A stretch of 64,000 nucleotides of DNA from Xiphydria camelus (taxonomy: Eukaryota > Arthropoda > Insecta > Hymenoptera > Xiphydriidae). Below are positions 53,898-63,869 of the stretch, piece after piece; the first letter of the stretch is position 1, and each line of letters begins with the position of its first letter. The position numbers were made by a program, and so were the translations under genes. The stretch lies in assembly GCA_963678675.1 (NCBI GenBank), contig OY783200.1:9654917-9718916 (forward strand), read 5' to 3'. The notes beneath the pieces were generated by a model, which was given only the letters and a program-made list of their open reading frames with translations, was not told where the DNA came from and did not search any database.

Positions 53898-55509
53898 CAG
53901 GGATCCTAAGACGAGAAGAGAATACCACCTTTTTTAAACGTCTATGATGTTTTGACAGTTGGAGGTGAAAGAAATTATTTAATTAAGAAAGTTGATCTAG
54001 ATATGAATTCTAATGATCATATACAATATATTATACCTTACGAAGATTTATTTGACAAACTAAACGAATGTCACGTTAGAACCGGCCATGGAGGCAGCGT
54101 AAAAATGCGTTACGATTTGAACAATAAATATTGTATTCCAAGACATGCCATCGAAGCTTATTTGAAAGTGTGCAAAACTTGTAACGAAAAAAGAGCTACA
54201 TCTCGCAAAGTTGTTGTCAGACCTATAACTTCCAAAGACTTTAATGAACGTGGACAAGTTGATCTGATAGATTACCAATCAATCCCAGATAGTGATTATA
54301 AGTGGGTTCTTAATTACCATGACCACAGCACGAAATTCGTATGCCTTCGGCCATTAAAGACCAAAAGAGCTGTCGAAGTAGCACTTGAACTTCTTAAGAT
54401 TTTTTTAACATTCGGAGCTCCCAAAATATTACAAAGCGACAACGGCCGAGAATTCGTCAATCATGTAATAATGGAATTAAAAGAAATGTGGCCAGAATGT
54501 AAGTTAATAAATGGTAGACCGCGACATCCACAAAGTCAGGGTAGCGTCGAACGAAGCAACCAAGACGTTGAAAATATGCTTCGGTCATGGATGAGTGATA
54601 ATAAATGTAAAAATTGATCTGTGGGCTTACATTTTGTTCAATGGCAGAAGAATACTTCTTTCCATAGAATTATAGGCCATTGTCCATATCGAGCTTTGTT
54701 CGGAGGTGACCCGAAAGTAGGTCTTTCATCTTCGGATATCCTACACTCTATCCTCAAAAACATTTTAACCGAAGAAGATATGGAAAATCTTCATACTAGA
54801 CAGGAAAATCAGAAGAGAAGCCGGAGAAAATAATAATGAAATAAACTCACCTGATTTATTATTTGATGCCGATATAGAGATGGACAATGTAATTGAAGTT
54901 ACAAATACTATTAGTGAAGACAGAGAAAGTGTAGATTCTTCTCGTCAGTATCAGGAAATGCCTATGATGGAAGATCAAGAAAGAACACAGGAAGAATTGG
55001 GCGACAATATTTATCTGGATGCCTGTGAAAAAACTATTCACAGCGAAAGAGAAAAATGAAGCAAGAAAAGGTCAAGCACAAGCTACAGAAAAATGCTAAC
55101 AACTGCCAGTAAGAAAAGAGCAACTTTACACAAAAATGATTGCGTCTTATTGTCAGTACCCAAAGTGGACAGAGGACCAACGGATCCTGCCAATATTGTC
55201 TGCACAATAATTGATTGTAAGAATGGTGTATTTCAAGTCGGTACAATATATGGTATAATCAAAGGTTGGTTTGGAAATGAAACTCTTAAAAAAGCTACAA
55301 CAAATTTTATTAGTATTAATGAAGTAGATCGAACCAAACTTTTAACTATTCGCGAAATAGTGGGGATTATTTTAAATGGCCAAGGAATGGCCAAGTGCTT
55401 ATGTAAACCGTCTAGAACTCAGTGTTCCTCAAAAAAATGGAACTGCTTTAAAAATAAGCGCCTTTGTACAAGTAGATGCCATTCCAGTCTTTCTTGTAGC
55501 AACAAATAA
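53898..55509 (+). pseudogene. Ginger/KRBA2-like transposase with retrovirus-type integrase core
   Basis: Related to animal SCAND3/KRBA2 proteins and Ginger DNA transposons, which use an integrase-like DDE core. After DPKTRREYH and a shift in a T run (about 53932), YDVLTVGG leads to the zinc-binding HHCC domain (H41, H46, C74, C77 counted from 53952). The core follows: D104 in QVDLID, D163 in QSDNGREF, E200 in SQGSVERSNQ. A TGA at 54615-54617 replaces the Trp before GLHFVQWQKN. The C-terminal part has PKVDRGPTDPANI and ends with a cysteine cluster (CLCK, CSSKKWNCFKNKRLC, CHSSLSC). Further shifts lie near 54820 and 55056. Only a few lesions, so decay is young. Confidence 0.8.
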
Positions 55510-55837
55510 ATAGTTTTAGTTTAAGTTTGTGTTATCTGTATACTTTTCTTTTTTTTTGTCAGTGTCGGTGTAGCAACTGTATTCACAGAAACCGTCATTT
55601 ATAAAACCTTTTTGCAAATAAAATAAAGAATAAGCTGAAATAAAAAAAAATGGAAGATATCTGCCTATAAAATACTCATTTCATCAGACCCATTATCACA
55701 ATCGTTCATTGAAAAAGTCGTCGCTTCACTCTTCGTTTCTCAAATTTAAACATGTCTCACCAGAAACGGTATGCATAAGTCTCGACTTCTCAACATATGT
55801 TAGTCGGACAATAAATTCAAAAACCTTACAGTTTTTG
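55510..55837. other. 3' flank of the Ginger-like gene
   Basis: AT-rich with AATAAA near 55618. No inverted ends belonging to the transposase gene were found. Confidence 0.35.
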
Positions 55838-56008
55838 GACAATTTTTGTGTCCAGATGCTGTAATGTAAGATGATTTCATTAAATGGATAAAGAATATTT
55901 CCATTTGATGAATTGGACAGAATTTTATCCAGATAGAGCAATAATATATTATTCCTCTATCTGGATACAGTTCGCGAAGTGGATATCCATTTCATGAAAC
56001 GGACAATT
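55838..56008. mobile_element. Hairpin MITE, copy 2 (inverse of 43955-44135)
   Basis: Shares CATCTTACATTACAGCATC, CTGTCCA and TCCAGATAGAG in opposite orientation to the first copy, and has its own internal hairpin. Confidence 0.7.
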
Positions 56009-56377
56009 ACGCCAAGTGGGTGCGACATATATACCTATGTACATGGCAGCTGTCAGCTGATTGTATTTATTAGCGATTTACAAAAATTCATGAATGTAAT
56101 GGGGAAAGTACTAAAATTTTGGAAATGACCCGAGAAACGTGACGAAATTTAATACACATGGGAGAATATAATTGGTGCAATTGATCGACTCAAGCAAATG
56201 ACAAAACATGGCTTGTTTACTGTACCAGAATGCGACAAATTATAGTGGAATTAAATAGTTTTTTAATACTTTTAATTGTTTTTAAGTATAGACATAATAA
56301 AACTTACTTAACAAGTGTTATTTGTGTTTTTTTACACAATTGACGATAATTTCATTGAAATTTATATGTTCCGTAGG
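56009..56377. other. AT-rich spacer
   Basis: Nothing recognised. An acidic-basic frame fragment near 56090-56240 may relate to the scrap at 43606 but I cannot confirm it. Confidence 0.3.
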
Positions 56378-57325
56378 TACCCTTGGCAAAGTTTTCCATT
56401 GAGTGTTTAATGGTAATGAATGGGACCTAAAGGTAATCAATGGGATCGCAATGGAAATTCAGAGGGAAAAATGAACTGGCACTTTCTACCATTCAATATA
56501 AATGGGAATCCACTGGCAAATCAGTGGGAAATATTGAATGGTATGTATTCCCATTCGTTACCAATGGAGGACCAATGGCAAGTTACTGGGAACATTCAAG
56601 TGGTATTTTGTTCCAATGGTAACTAATGGGAGTCCAATGGCAAATAACGGAGTTCCATGCGGAAGCCGGTTACGACTAGACGCGTCGCGGATCGATCGCA
56701 GGAAACAGTGCCGATACAGCGATATTACAGGATAATCGCAGCGATTTTTCGGATCAGGGGAGAGCAGAGCGTGCCGCCAGCAAGAACACGCAGGAGGAAG
56801 AGAGGGGACTGCTCTAGATTTCAAAGGAGGGTTTCAAAAAAGTTAAAAGAAAAGGTGAGGTTAGGGGAATATGGGCAGAGGAAGAGGAGGTGGGGCACGC
56901 GGGGAGGATGATTCGGGCGCCGTCGGATCAGGAAAGTCGGAAAAAGCCGAGTAGAGGGGACAGCGGGAAGACCGACCGAGGCGCCAGAAGGAAAGCGGAG
57001 GAAAGGCAGACCAAGAAGCGCGAACAGAGATGACGCGGCTGCGGCGACGGGCGGTCTTGGACAAATAGCTAAGTAAAGTATCACTCAACAAATGGGAAAT
57101 GGATGATTATAATTGAATGGGAATTAATTCCATTTCACGAATGGTAATGTCAACGGTATGAAAACACCATTAAACACGAATGGGAAAATAAATGGGACGT
57201 CGAATGGTAGTATAAGTGGGAAAGATACCATTGGCAAAACCCCATTGATTTACCTTTGACAGACTGTCAGTGGTATCCAATGGGATTTTTTAAATGGTAT
57301 TTAATGGGAGACTTAGCCAAGGGTA
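56378..57325. mobile_element. 948-bp element built of AATGG/CCATT words, with TACCCTTGGC ends
   Basis: Terminal repeats TACCCTTGGC plus (A/T)AAGT are exact inverses at 56378 and 57325. Both outer quarters (56380-56650 and 57080-57320) are dense in AATGG(G/T)A-like words at irregular spacing. The middle (about 56655-57070) is GC-rich, non-repetitive and has open frames without family match. TA-rich flanks; no transposase. Confidence 0.75.
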
Positions 57326-57499
57326 ATAAAGGATGCCACCTTTAAAAATGGCCATTATTTACCTAAAATTAGTCATAAAGAGAACAAATTTAGACCAAAA
57401 GAACAGCAATTGCTTCAAGTTTACACAATGGTGTGGGTTTACTTTACACCAGAGATATTTTGCTTACAGAAATCTAATTCCAAATCAACCGGTGCAAAC

Positions 57500-57672
57500 T
57501 ATACCCAGCATATCGATACCTTATTTTGAAAACCTCGTAAGTAAAATTTTTGACAAAAATGCCATTTATAGCTTACTGTGAACAGATTTAAAATCTTAAC
57601 GCAGTAAGCTATAAATGGCATTTTTATCAAAAATTGCACTTACGAGGTTTTCAAAGTAACGTATCGATATAG
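57500..57672. mobile_element. Hairpin element of about 170 bp
   Basis: ATATCGATAC and GAAAACCTCGTAAGT with AAATGCCATTTATAGCTTAC are mirrored on the other side of a loop near 57585. Confidence 0.8.
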
Positions 57673-57889
57673 CCTATTTTGCACCAAAATTTAAATACGT
57701 GTATTAAAAAATTGTGACAATGTATCGTGTTCATATTAAAGGCAATTGTATTTTGACATCTGCAGAATATCCCTGTGCCGTCGCAAAGTTGCTATAGTCG
57801 TTTTTAAGGTACGTTTTACAATTAGGTATAAGTATACAAATGAAGCCAAAAAAGTGGAGCAAAGTAACCCCACTCTATACGGTAGGTAC

Positions 57890-58292
57890 ATATGTAAAGA
57901 TTATCTCGACATCTTCGATCTTTTCCGCAATTACCTTGGGTATGCTGAGCCAATCGTCGGCGGGACCTAAGTATAGGTAGCTTCCGAGGCGTTCTGCACG
58001 GTATCTTTGGGATTCCAATCCTGCATGTTCGGACAGAGAAGAGGAGCGACCGCATCCACGAGAGCGCCAACCGCGCGATTGTTGTTCCAATGAGACGTGA
58101 AATTCGTGATCGGTAGATCGGAAACCTTAGCCTGGATCCAGTGCATTAGCCGCTGCTTCGGATTAGTGCCCTTCTCGGGGCCATCTCCGTCCTCGCCGTC
58201 CCATATCGGCATCGAAATGGCATAATGAAGGATGAAGATCCGTATGAGATCGAGGATCAATTTTAACTTGCAGTCTATGATGTCGGACGAAT
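57890..58292 (-). pseudogene. cher: Filamin exon: second calponin-homology (CH2) actin-binding domain
   Basis: The minus strand begins after a TCTTCCAG acceptor at 58293. It reads DIIDCKLKLILDLIRIFILH and YAISMPIWDGEDGD, then TNPKQRLMHWIQAKV, LPITNFTSHWNNNRAVGALV, DAVAPLLCP and QDWNPKDTVQNASEA. This is the CH2 domain of insect filamin, including its MPxWDGED insertion. The frame is intact to ASEA; then a few extra bases near 57970 shift it before ADDWLSIPKVIAEKI, and similarity ends at about 57,890. The CH1 domain would lie upstream and was not seen. It is the most N-terminal filamin piece here, in correct order with the repeats at 36.7-42 kb. Confidence 0.85.
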
Positions 58293-58410
58293 CTGGAAGA
58301 CAAACATGAAACTGTGATCATCATGAAAATGATGCGACGGAGCGATTAATCGATCGAAAGTGAGTCTTCGACGTTTCAGTAGACATAGTACGCGCTACTT
58401 TTGCTACAGC

Positions 58411-58568
58411 TACACTGAGAAAAAAAAGATTAAAAATTATTCTGTTAGAAGGATAATCTGAGTACAAAAGGTAAAATAGATCAAAAATTATCTTAAAGGA
58501 GGTTAAATTTTCAACCCTGGAAGGATAATTTTAGATCTATTTTACCTTTCGTACTCAGGTTATCCTTC
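58411..58568. mobile_element. Hairpin MITE with CACTGAG-like left end
   Basis: GAAGGATAATCTGAGTAC and GGTAAAATAGATC pair with GTACTCAGGTTATCCTTC-side sequence at 58530-58568. A diverged, one-armed relative lies near 35940. Confidence 0.65.
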
Positions 58569-58664
58569 CCCGAGTCGAAATTTAAATTCTAATTTGAACC
58601 TCTGAATCCTCACTGAGGGTCTCGAGGTTGAAAGTTGGTTTTCAAGATCCGGGTGTCTGTGCAA

Positions 58665-58828
58665 TGAAAACCTAATTTGAACCTAAACTGCGTGAATATT
58701 TCCACTCTTCGCAAGTTTAGGTTCAAATGAGGTTTTCATAACTCTCATCTGAACCTCATGGACCTCGAACTATAGTAGAGCGAGAACTCTCATCTAGACC
58801 TCACGGACCTCGAGCTATAGAGCGAAGG
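58665..58828. repeat. Hairpin plus 48-bp tandem repeat
   Basis: GAAAACCTAATTTGAACCTAA pairs with its inverse at 58715-58738. Directly after are two units AACTCTCATCT(G/A)(A/G)ACCTCA plus GGACCTCGA(A/G)CTATAG at about 58739-58783 and 58787-58828. Confidence 0.65.
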
Positions 58829-58850
58829 CGCGTAATTTGAATCCTTTGAT

Positions 58851-59240
58851 ATATATAGGGCATTTTGAATGAAATCTATATGCATTAATTTGACTTTGTT
58901 TGACTCGTTTGACTCTTATTTATCAAGTTGTATTATTTTTAAATGATAGCTCCCATCGTATAAATTATGCCTATAGAATTTTATCGCCATATTTATTAAA
59001 GCCTTGCATGATATTTAATACTTACAAATTATAATTTATGAATAATTATAATTTATAAGAGTATTTGGATGCTTGTGTGATTAGTATGCATGACCAGTAA
59101 ATGTGGCGATAAAATTGTATAGATATAATTTTTGCAATGGGAGTTATCATTTCCAAATAGCACAAACTAATAAATAAGAGTCAAACGAATCAAAGAAGGT
59201 CTAATTAAAGCATACATTTCATTTGAAACGCCCTATATGT
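58851..59240. mobile_element. Hairpin MITE of about 390 bp
   Basis: TATAGGGC(A/G)TTTTGAATGAAAT at the left is mirrored at 59212-59238; TTTGACTCTTATTTA pairs with its inverse, and TTTTATCGCCA with TGGCGATAAAA. Confidence 0.8.
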
Positions 59241-59652
59241 ACAAGTTCTCTGATAGTTTCTATTACTCTTGTGATTTCGAGGGGTCGAATTTGTTCAACT
59301 TTTTCTTAAATCAATGAATTTATTAATGAATAAAGAATACAAAAGAAACAAAAATTTTCAAAGGAAGACACCACTCTGCGGATTGAATACTCTCAACAGA
59401 ATGTCTCAAGACCACATTTCTCAATTTACTTAATCAGTTACACGATACTGACCTTTTAATATTTAAATGAATATCTTATTAATAAGTCATATCTTACTTA
59501 GTCATATCATCGTAAATTAGTTACAAGACGAGAACATCAATTTTTGCACGAATCCGGATTTTTAATGATAATTGCAACATGACGCATACAAAGGTTTTTA
59601 AAAATATAGAACAAATAAATTTTAAACTTACATAAAGTCCTGTTATAGTTAA
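59241..59652. other. AT-rich spacer
   Basis: No gene or repeat recognised. Confidence 0.35.
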
Positions 59653-59737
59653 CACTCGGATGCACGAGGGTGGTCTGTCAGTCCATGCAATCCACGCTTT
59701 TGCATGGACTGATAGAACACCGTCGTGCATCCGAGTG
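59653..59737. mobile_element. 85-bp TTAA-flanked hairpin
   Basis: Ends CACTCGGATGCACGA and its exact inverse, with TTAA at 59649-59652 and 59738-59741. The inner CAGTCCATGCA/TGCATGGACTG also pair. Confidence 0.85.
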
Positions 59738-59756
59738 TTAAAAAGAAGAACTTTTT

Positions 59757-60098
59757 AAGAGGCCGATCGGCGGTATGTCGGTATGTCGACATACCTCGCA
59801 CAAAACTTGTCGCAGTAGGGCTACGCTCATTTCGTAACGGGAAACAATGTCCATACCAAACTTAACACACTTTCAGACCAAATATCATTAAAGGTTTCTA
59901 TAGTAACCAAATTATATATTTTTGCATGGATTTTTTTACACAAAAATATATAATTTGGTTACTATAGAAACCTTTAATGATATTTGGTCTGAAAGTGTGT
60001 TAAGTTTGGTATGGACATTGTTTCCCGTTACGAAATGAGCGTAGCCCTACTGCGACAAGTTTTGCATGCGTTTCGAGGAGGTATGTTGGCCTCTTAAA
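59757..60098. mobile_element. Near-perfect palindromic MITE
   Basis: Ends TAAGAGGCC and GGCCTCTTA. The inner arms (about 59800-59925 and 59938-60065) are almost identical over some 125 bp around a 10-15 bp loop. The strong match implies a recent or gene-converted element. Confidence 0.9.
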
Positions 60099-60102
60099 CT
60101 TA

Positions 60103-60188
60103 GAATTGAATCGGTCATTTTGAAAAGGGGCCATCTCCTATAGGATACCTATGGAGATGGCTCCTTTTCAAAATGATCGATTCAATTA
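60103..60188. repeat. Short near-perfect hairpin
   Basis: ATTGAATCGGTCATTTTGAAA and GGCCATCTCC are mirrored after CTATAGGATACCTAT. Confidence 0.85.
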
Positions 60189-60398
60189 CTTGTCACATTC
60201 CGGTGTCTTAAGATCTCTGGATTTTAACTTCTCAGATCTCCGTCGATTTGATGATATTTTGTTGATGAAATTGATGTAATCTTTCATCACAATAGGAGTT
60301 TCGGTCCTTGAATTCGCCCATGCTGGAATTCGACGTCGTCACAAATCAATAAATCGAGTCATCTTAATTCAAAAGAAGATTTAATATTTCAAACTCAC

Positions 60399-60618
60399 CA
60401 TAAACACCGTGGAATAATTGGGTATCTATTCCTGGGTGGTATCCTCCTTTACCCGTTGCGCAATATTGGGAAATTCGTGACCCATAAACCTCCATCAGAG
60501 CCTGTTTAAGGCTAAATGTCCCCGACAAATAGTATGAAATTTTTTCAATAGATGGCTGCACTGTTAGGGCAAAATTTACTTGGTAATTTATTCGGAAACG
60601 GCTGCACATATGTTCATT
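60399..60618 (-). CDS. Unidentified candidate internal exon
   Basis: A 220-nt minus-strand segment open in one frame, bounded by CGTTTTCAG at its start and GTGAGT at its end. It encodes 73 residues including RINYQVNFALTVQPSIEKIS, YYLSGTFSLKQALMEVYGSR and GGYHPGIDTQLFHG. No stop and no recognised domain. Its neighbours in the gene were not found. It could be a host exon or part of a transposon gene. Confidence 0.4.
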
Positions 60619-60678
60619 CTGAAAACGGATTTATTAATTGTTCATGTATCGAATTTAATGAAATTGGTTTATAAAAAA

Positions 60679-60950
60679 TTACAGTTTATTATAAACATAC
60701 TTCTAAAAGAAAAAAACTGAAAAATTCACTTTTTCAAAAAAAGCCACTTATAGAGACATATACCCGTTCAATGTGAATTCAAAACCGTGTCGGGAATTCT
60801 GCAGCAAGCAGTATCTCCATCGTAATTAGTAATTTTTAACAGAGTAGGGGGCTCCGCCCTCTGCTCGCTACGCTCGCCAACTCCCCCATGTCGCTTCGCG
60901 ATGCTCCACCCCGTAGATCCTCGGGAGCGAGGCGGGAGTATACTAATACG
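60679..60950 (+). repeat. Direct repeat unit 1, copy 1 (copy 2 at 61541-61800)
   Basis: ACAGTTTATTATAAACAT, AAAACCGTGTCGG, and a GC-rich end CCCCGTAGATCCTCGGGAGC are shared with copy 2 at high identity, 862 bp apart. Confidence 0.75.
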
Positions 60951-61194
60951 AAGGCGTAGAAGAGACATTTTATTAACTTTTTATTTTCTAATACCGTGCA
61001 CATTTAATTTCGCGTTAGATAACATGGAATTAATCCATTGTTTCTGAATAGGAGGGGATTATTTCCATGTTAGCTAACGTGGCACGGTGCTTGCAAATGA
61101 AAAATTAATTAAACGTTCCTTCGTACACTTATGTACCATTTTACTTATACATATTTGTTCACTCAAAGCACTGTTCAATGAAATTGAATCAATT

Positions 61195-61480
61195 TTGTTG
61201 ATCAACCAAAAGTAGAACCGTTTACCGAGGAGGCGCTGGAAAAAAGCTAATGCAAATAAGATAATGCATACTGCTTGGGCTCGTAGGTTGGCGAGGTATT
61301 CATGGTCGCATTACTACGAAACCCTTGCAACGGAACAGTTACTTCGAAACGTCGACAGCAACCCTCTGTCTCACTGACACTCGCAGACAACTGCAGCAGC
61401 ACGCACACACAAACATCAGGACGACGAGAGTGAGACCGGTGCGACAATATATGAAGGGTACAGGGGTAAAAGAAGGAAGC
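61195..61480 (+). repeat. Direct repeat unit 2, copy 1 (copy 2 at 62858-63040)
   Basis: AGAACCGTTT, GGAGGCGCTGGAAA, CTCACTGACACTCGCAGACA, ACTGCAGCAGC and GGGTACAGGGGTAAAAG are shared. Copy 2 lacks about 100 bp of the middle. Confidence 0.75.
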
Positions 61481-61540
61481 CGTTGCTACGTGCTCTTCAT
61501 CCGTACACCGTATTCTTCTATCTTCAATTGGTTTATAAGA

Positions 61541-61800
61541 AATTACAGTTTATTATAAACATTCTTCTAAAAGAAAAAAACTGAAAAGGTCACTTTTTCA
61601 AAAATAGTCACTTATACAGACATATACCCATTCAATGCGAAATCAAAACCGTGTCGGAAATTCTGCAACAATCAGTATCTCTATCCTAATCAGTAATTTT
61701 CGCTACGCTACGCTCGCCGACCCCCCCGCGCCGCTTCACGGCGCTCCCCCCGTAGATCCTCGGGAGCGAGGCGGGAGTATACACACATACAATATAAGGG
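61541..61800 (+). repeat. Direct repeat unit 1, copy 2
   Basis: See copy 1 at 60679-60950. The internal CTCGCTACGCTCGCC block is shorter here. Confidence 0.75.
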
Positions 61801-61904
61801 ACATCTCAGACTGCAAGTTAGGGGTGGACCCCAATAGTTTCTTCGACGCATAAACAAACATCGCCGCACAGTGTTTCCATGCCCTCCTGCGAGGCTCCTG
61901 AAAT

Positions 61905-62060
61905 TTGAGCACGCGGTCGAGGGGCTCGTTTCATTTCTCCTGAACCTGCCTCACTCGCGCTACGCTCTGTCTCATACTTCGCGGTCTTTCCAATGCCGGC
62001 ACGCGCGAGATACGTCGAGGCAGGCCGACCGCGAGAGTGTGAAATACTTAGCCCCCAAGA
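61905..62060 (+). repeat. Direct repeat unit 3, copy 1 (copy 2 at 63870-64000)
   Basis: ATTTCTCCTGAACCTGCC, GCTCTGTCTCAT and GGCCGACCGCG are shared with the right end of the window, so the composite repeat probably continues beyond it. Confidence 0.7.
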
Positions 62061-62391
62061 GCCCGCGACGGCCAGACCTTCGTTATTTTATAAAGGCTGT
62101 AAGTTTCTCTGTGTATGTCCCAATAGAGCTAAGAAAGATCCCCGACATAAGTATATGCAAGCGGGTGCAAATAAATAATGAGCGATTCGATCTATTGCGA
62201 TCTTTTGCTGCGCATCTTTCATTTACTCAGTTATGATATGTTGAACAGTGTTTTTTGGATTTATCGGAAAATTTCATTATATACAATTAAATATGACTAA
62301 AAAATAAATTTTCAACAAATTATTCAGTACAATGTTCATATCAAGAAATCAATGAAACAAAAATTGAATAAATTAATCAATATTGTTTTGA

Positions 62392-62795
62392 TATGATTTC
62401 AAATATGTATTACTGGATTCAAAGAAATATGTAATGATTTTCTTCATTATCTTCGTCACTGGTACTCCAGTCCGTGGCTTGATCGTTGTCAATATGGCCA
62501 ATACCATTTTAAATGGTTTGAAGGGGATCAGCTACTAAATTATGTCAGTGATTCTCTACAAACTCTATCACCTATGTAATTAGTATGTCAAATTATTATA
62601 CTTACATAAATTTGTGACTATTCATAATTATATTACATTAATACAGAAACTGGCGGAGAAGGCAATATTGACAACGATCAAGCCACGGACTGGAGTACCT
62701 AGCAGTGACGAAGATAATGAAGATATCGACAACGATGGGAATTATGAAAATCATATTTCTTTGAATCCAGTAGTACATATTTGAAATCATATTAA
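62392..62795. mobile_element. Palindromic element carrying a transposase-like scrap
   Basis: Arms 62392-62505 and 62660-62795 pair through GACAACGATCAAGCCACGGA and GAAATATG/CATATTTC. The right arm reads IKPRTGVPSSDEDNEDID, resembling an acidic transposase tail, so the palindrome may derive from the end of a DNA transposon. Confidence 0.65.
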
Positions 62796-62857
62796 TATAT
62801 TAAATTGTTGTTTTGATTTATTGACATGAAAATTTTACTGAATAATTTTTTGACAAT

Positions 62858-63040
62858 TAGAACCGTTTTCCTAGGAGGCGCTGGAAAGAAGCTAATGCGA
62901 GTGACTCGAGAAAGGCCCCCCTATCTCACTGACACTCGCAGACAACTGCAGCAGCGTTCGCACACAAACGTCAGAGCGACGAGAGTGAAAACGGTGCGAC
63001 ACTATAGGAAGGGTACAGGGGTAAAAGGGGGAATGTCACA
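62858..63040 (+). repeat. Direct repeat unit 2, copy 2
   Basis: See 61195-61480. Confidence 0.75.
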
Positions 63041-63261
63041 ATTTAGCCAATTCGTCATTTCTACACCATCTAGTTGAACATTTCGCATTCTTTCAGCTGG
63101 CAAAGGATTACAGGCAATAAAGGTACAGTCAAGAGATACCTACAGACGTTTAAAATTTTAGCATAACATGCAAATAGAGGGAATGTCCGCGCACAAATTT
63201 GCTGTCCTGTAAATTTGTTTTTTTCTTTTTGACATTCCCTCTTTTACCCCTGTACCCTTCA
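63009..63261. repeat. Inverted repeat ending the unit
   Basis: AGGGTACAGGGGTAAAAG plus GGGAATGTCA (63009-63035) is mirrored at 63229-63261 (TGACATTCCC, CTTTTACCCCTGTACCCT). Confidence 0.75.
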
Positions 63262-63869
63262 TATTCAATTTAGCATATCTTGCAAACCAGGCAAGATACA
63301 TTGAATTGCTATCTATCTTCTTTTTTCAGAAACAATCCAAAATAAATGATGGTATAATTTAAAAAATTTTTCATTGCGAATTTCTATGTAAATTCAAGCA
63401 TTGAAAATTTTTTAATCAATCATGTGTAAACAACAATGAAAAACAAAATTTGGTTTCGCTAGGAAAAATGATGAGATCTTTCTAAACGGGTTACAAAAAA
63501 AAGATTGTAAAAATCTTCATTTTTGGATTTGTTGTGAATATTTGAACATTCAAACTCATCTGGAGGTCCTAGCTTCTTAGGGGTTGAAGATAGGCTAAAA
63601 AGTGTATAACCTTTTTTGTAGATAATTTTATTATATACAACTTTTGTCGTAACTGTTTTTCAATGGATCACGTATTTTTCAAAATATTAGCGAAGAACCA
63701 ATTTTTCAACAATAAATACATTTTGTAGACCCTTCGCCGGGGGGTGATACTTCTTTTAATATGTTCCCTCTATTAATAACATCAAAACATAACTTTTGCC
63801 AAGTTTTCACCATTATGTCTCAATTTTCGATTTGAACAGAAATTTGACTGGACTATTAGTAAAGCGAGA
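63262..63869. other. AT-rich spacer
   Basis: No gene recognised. Confidence 0.35.

Noticed and set aside
58600..58616. Right end of a CACTGAG MITE near 58608
   Set aside because: The CACTGAGGG there is in the same orientation as the left end, not inverted.
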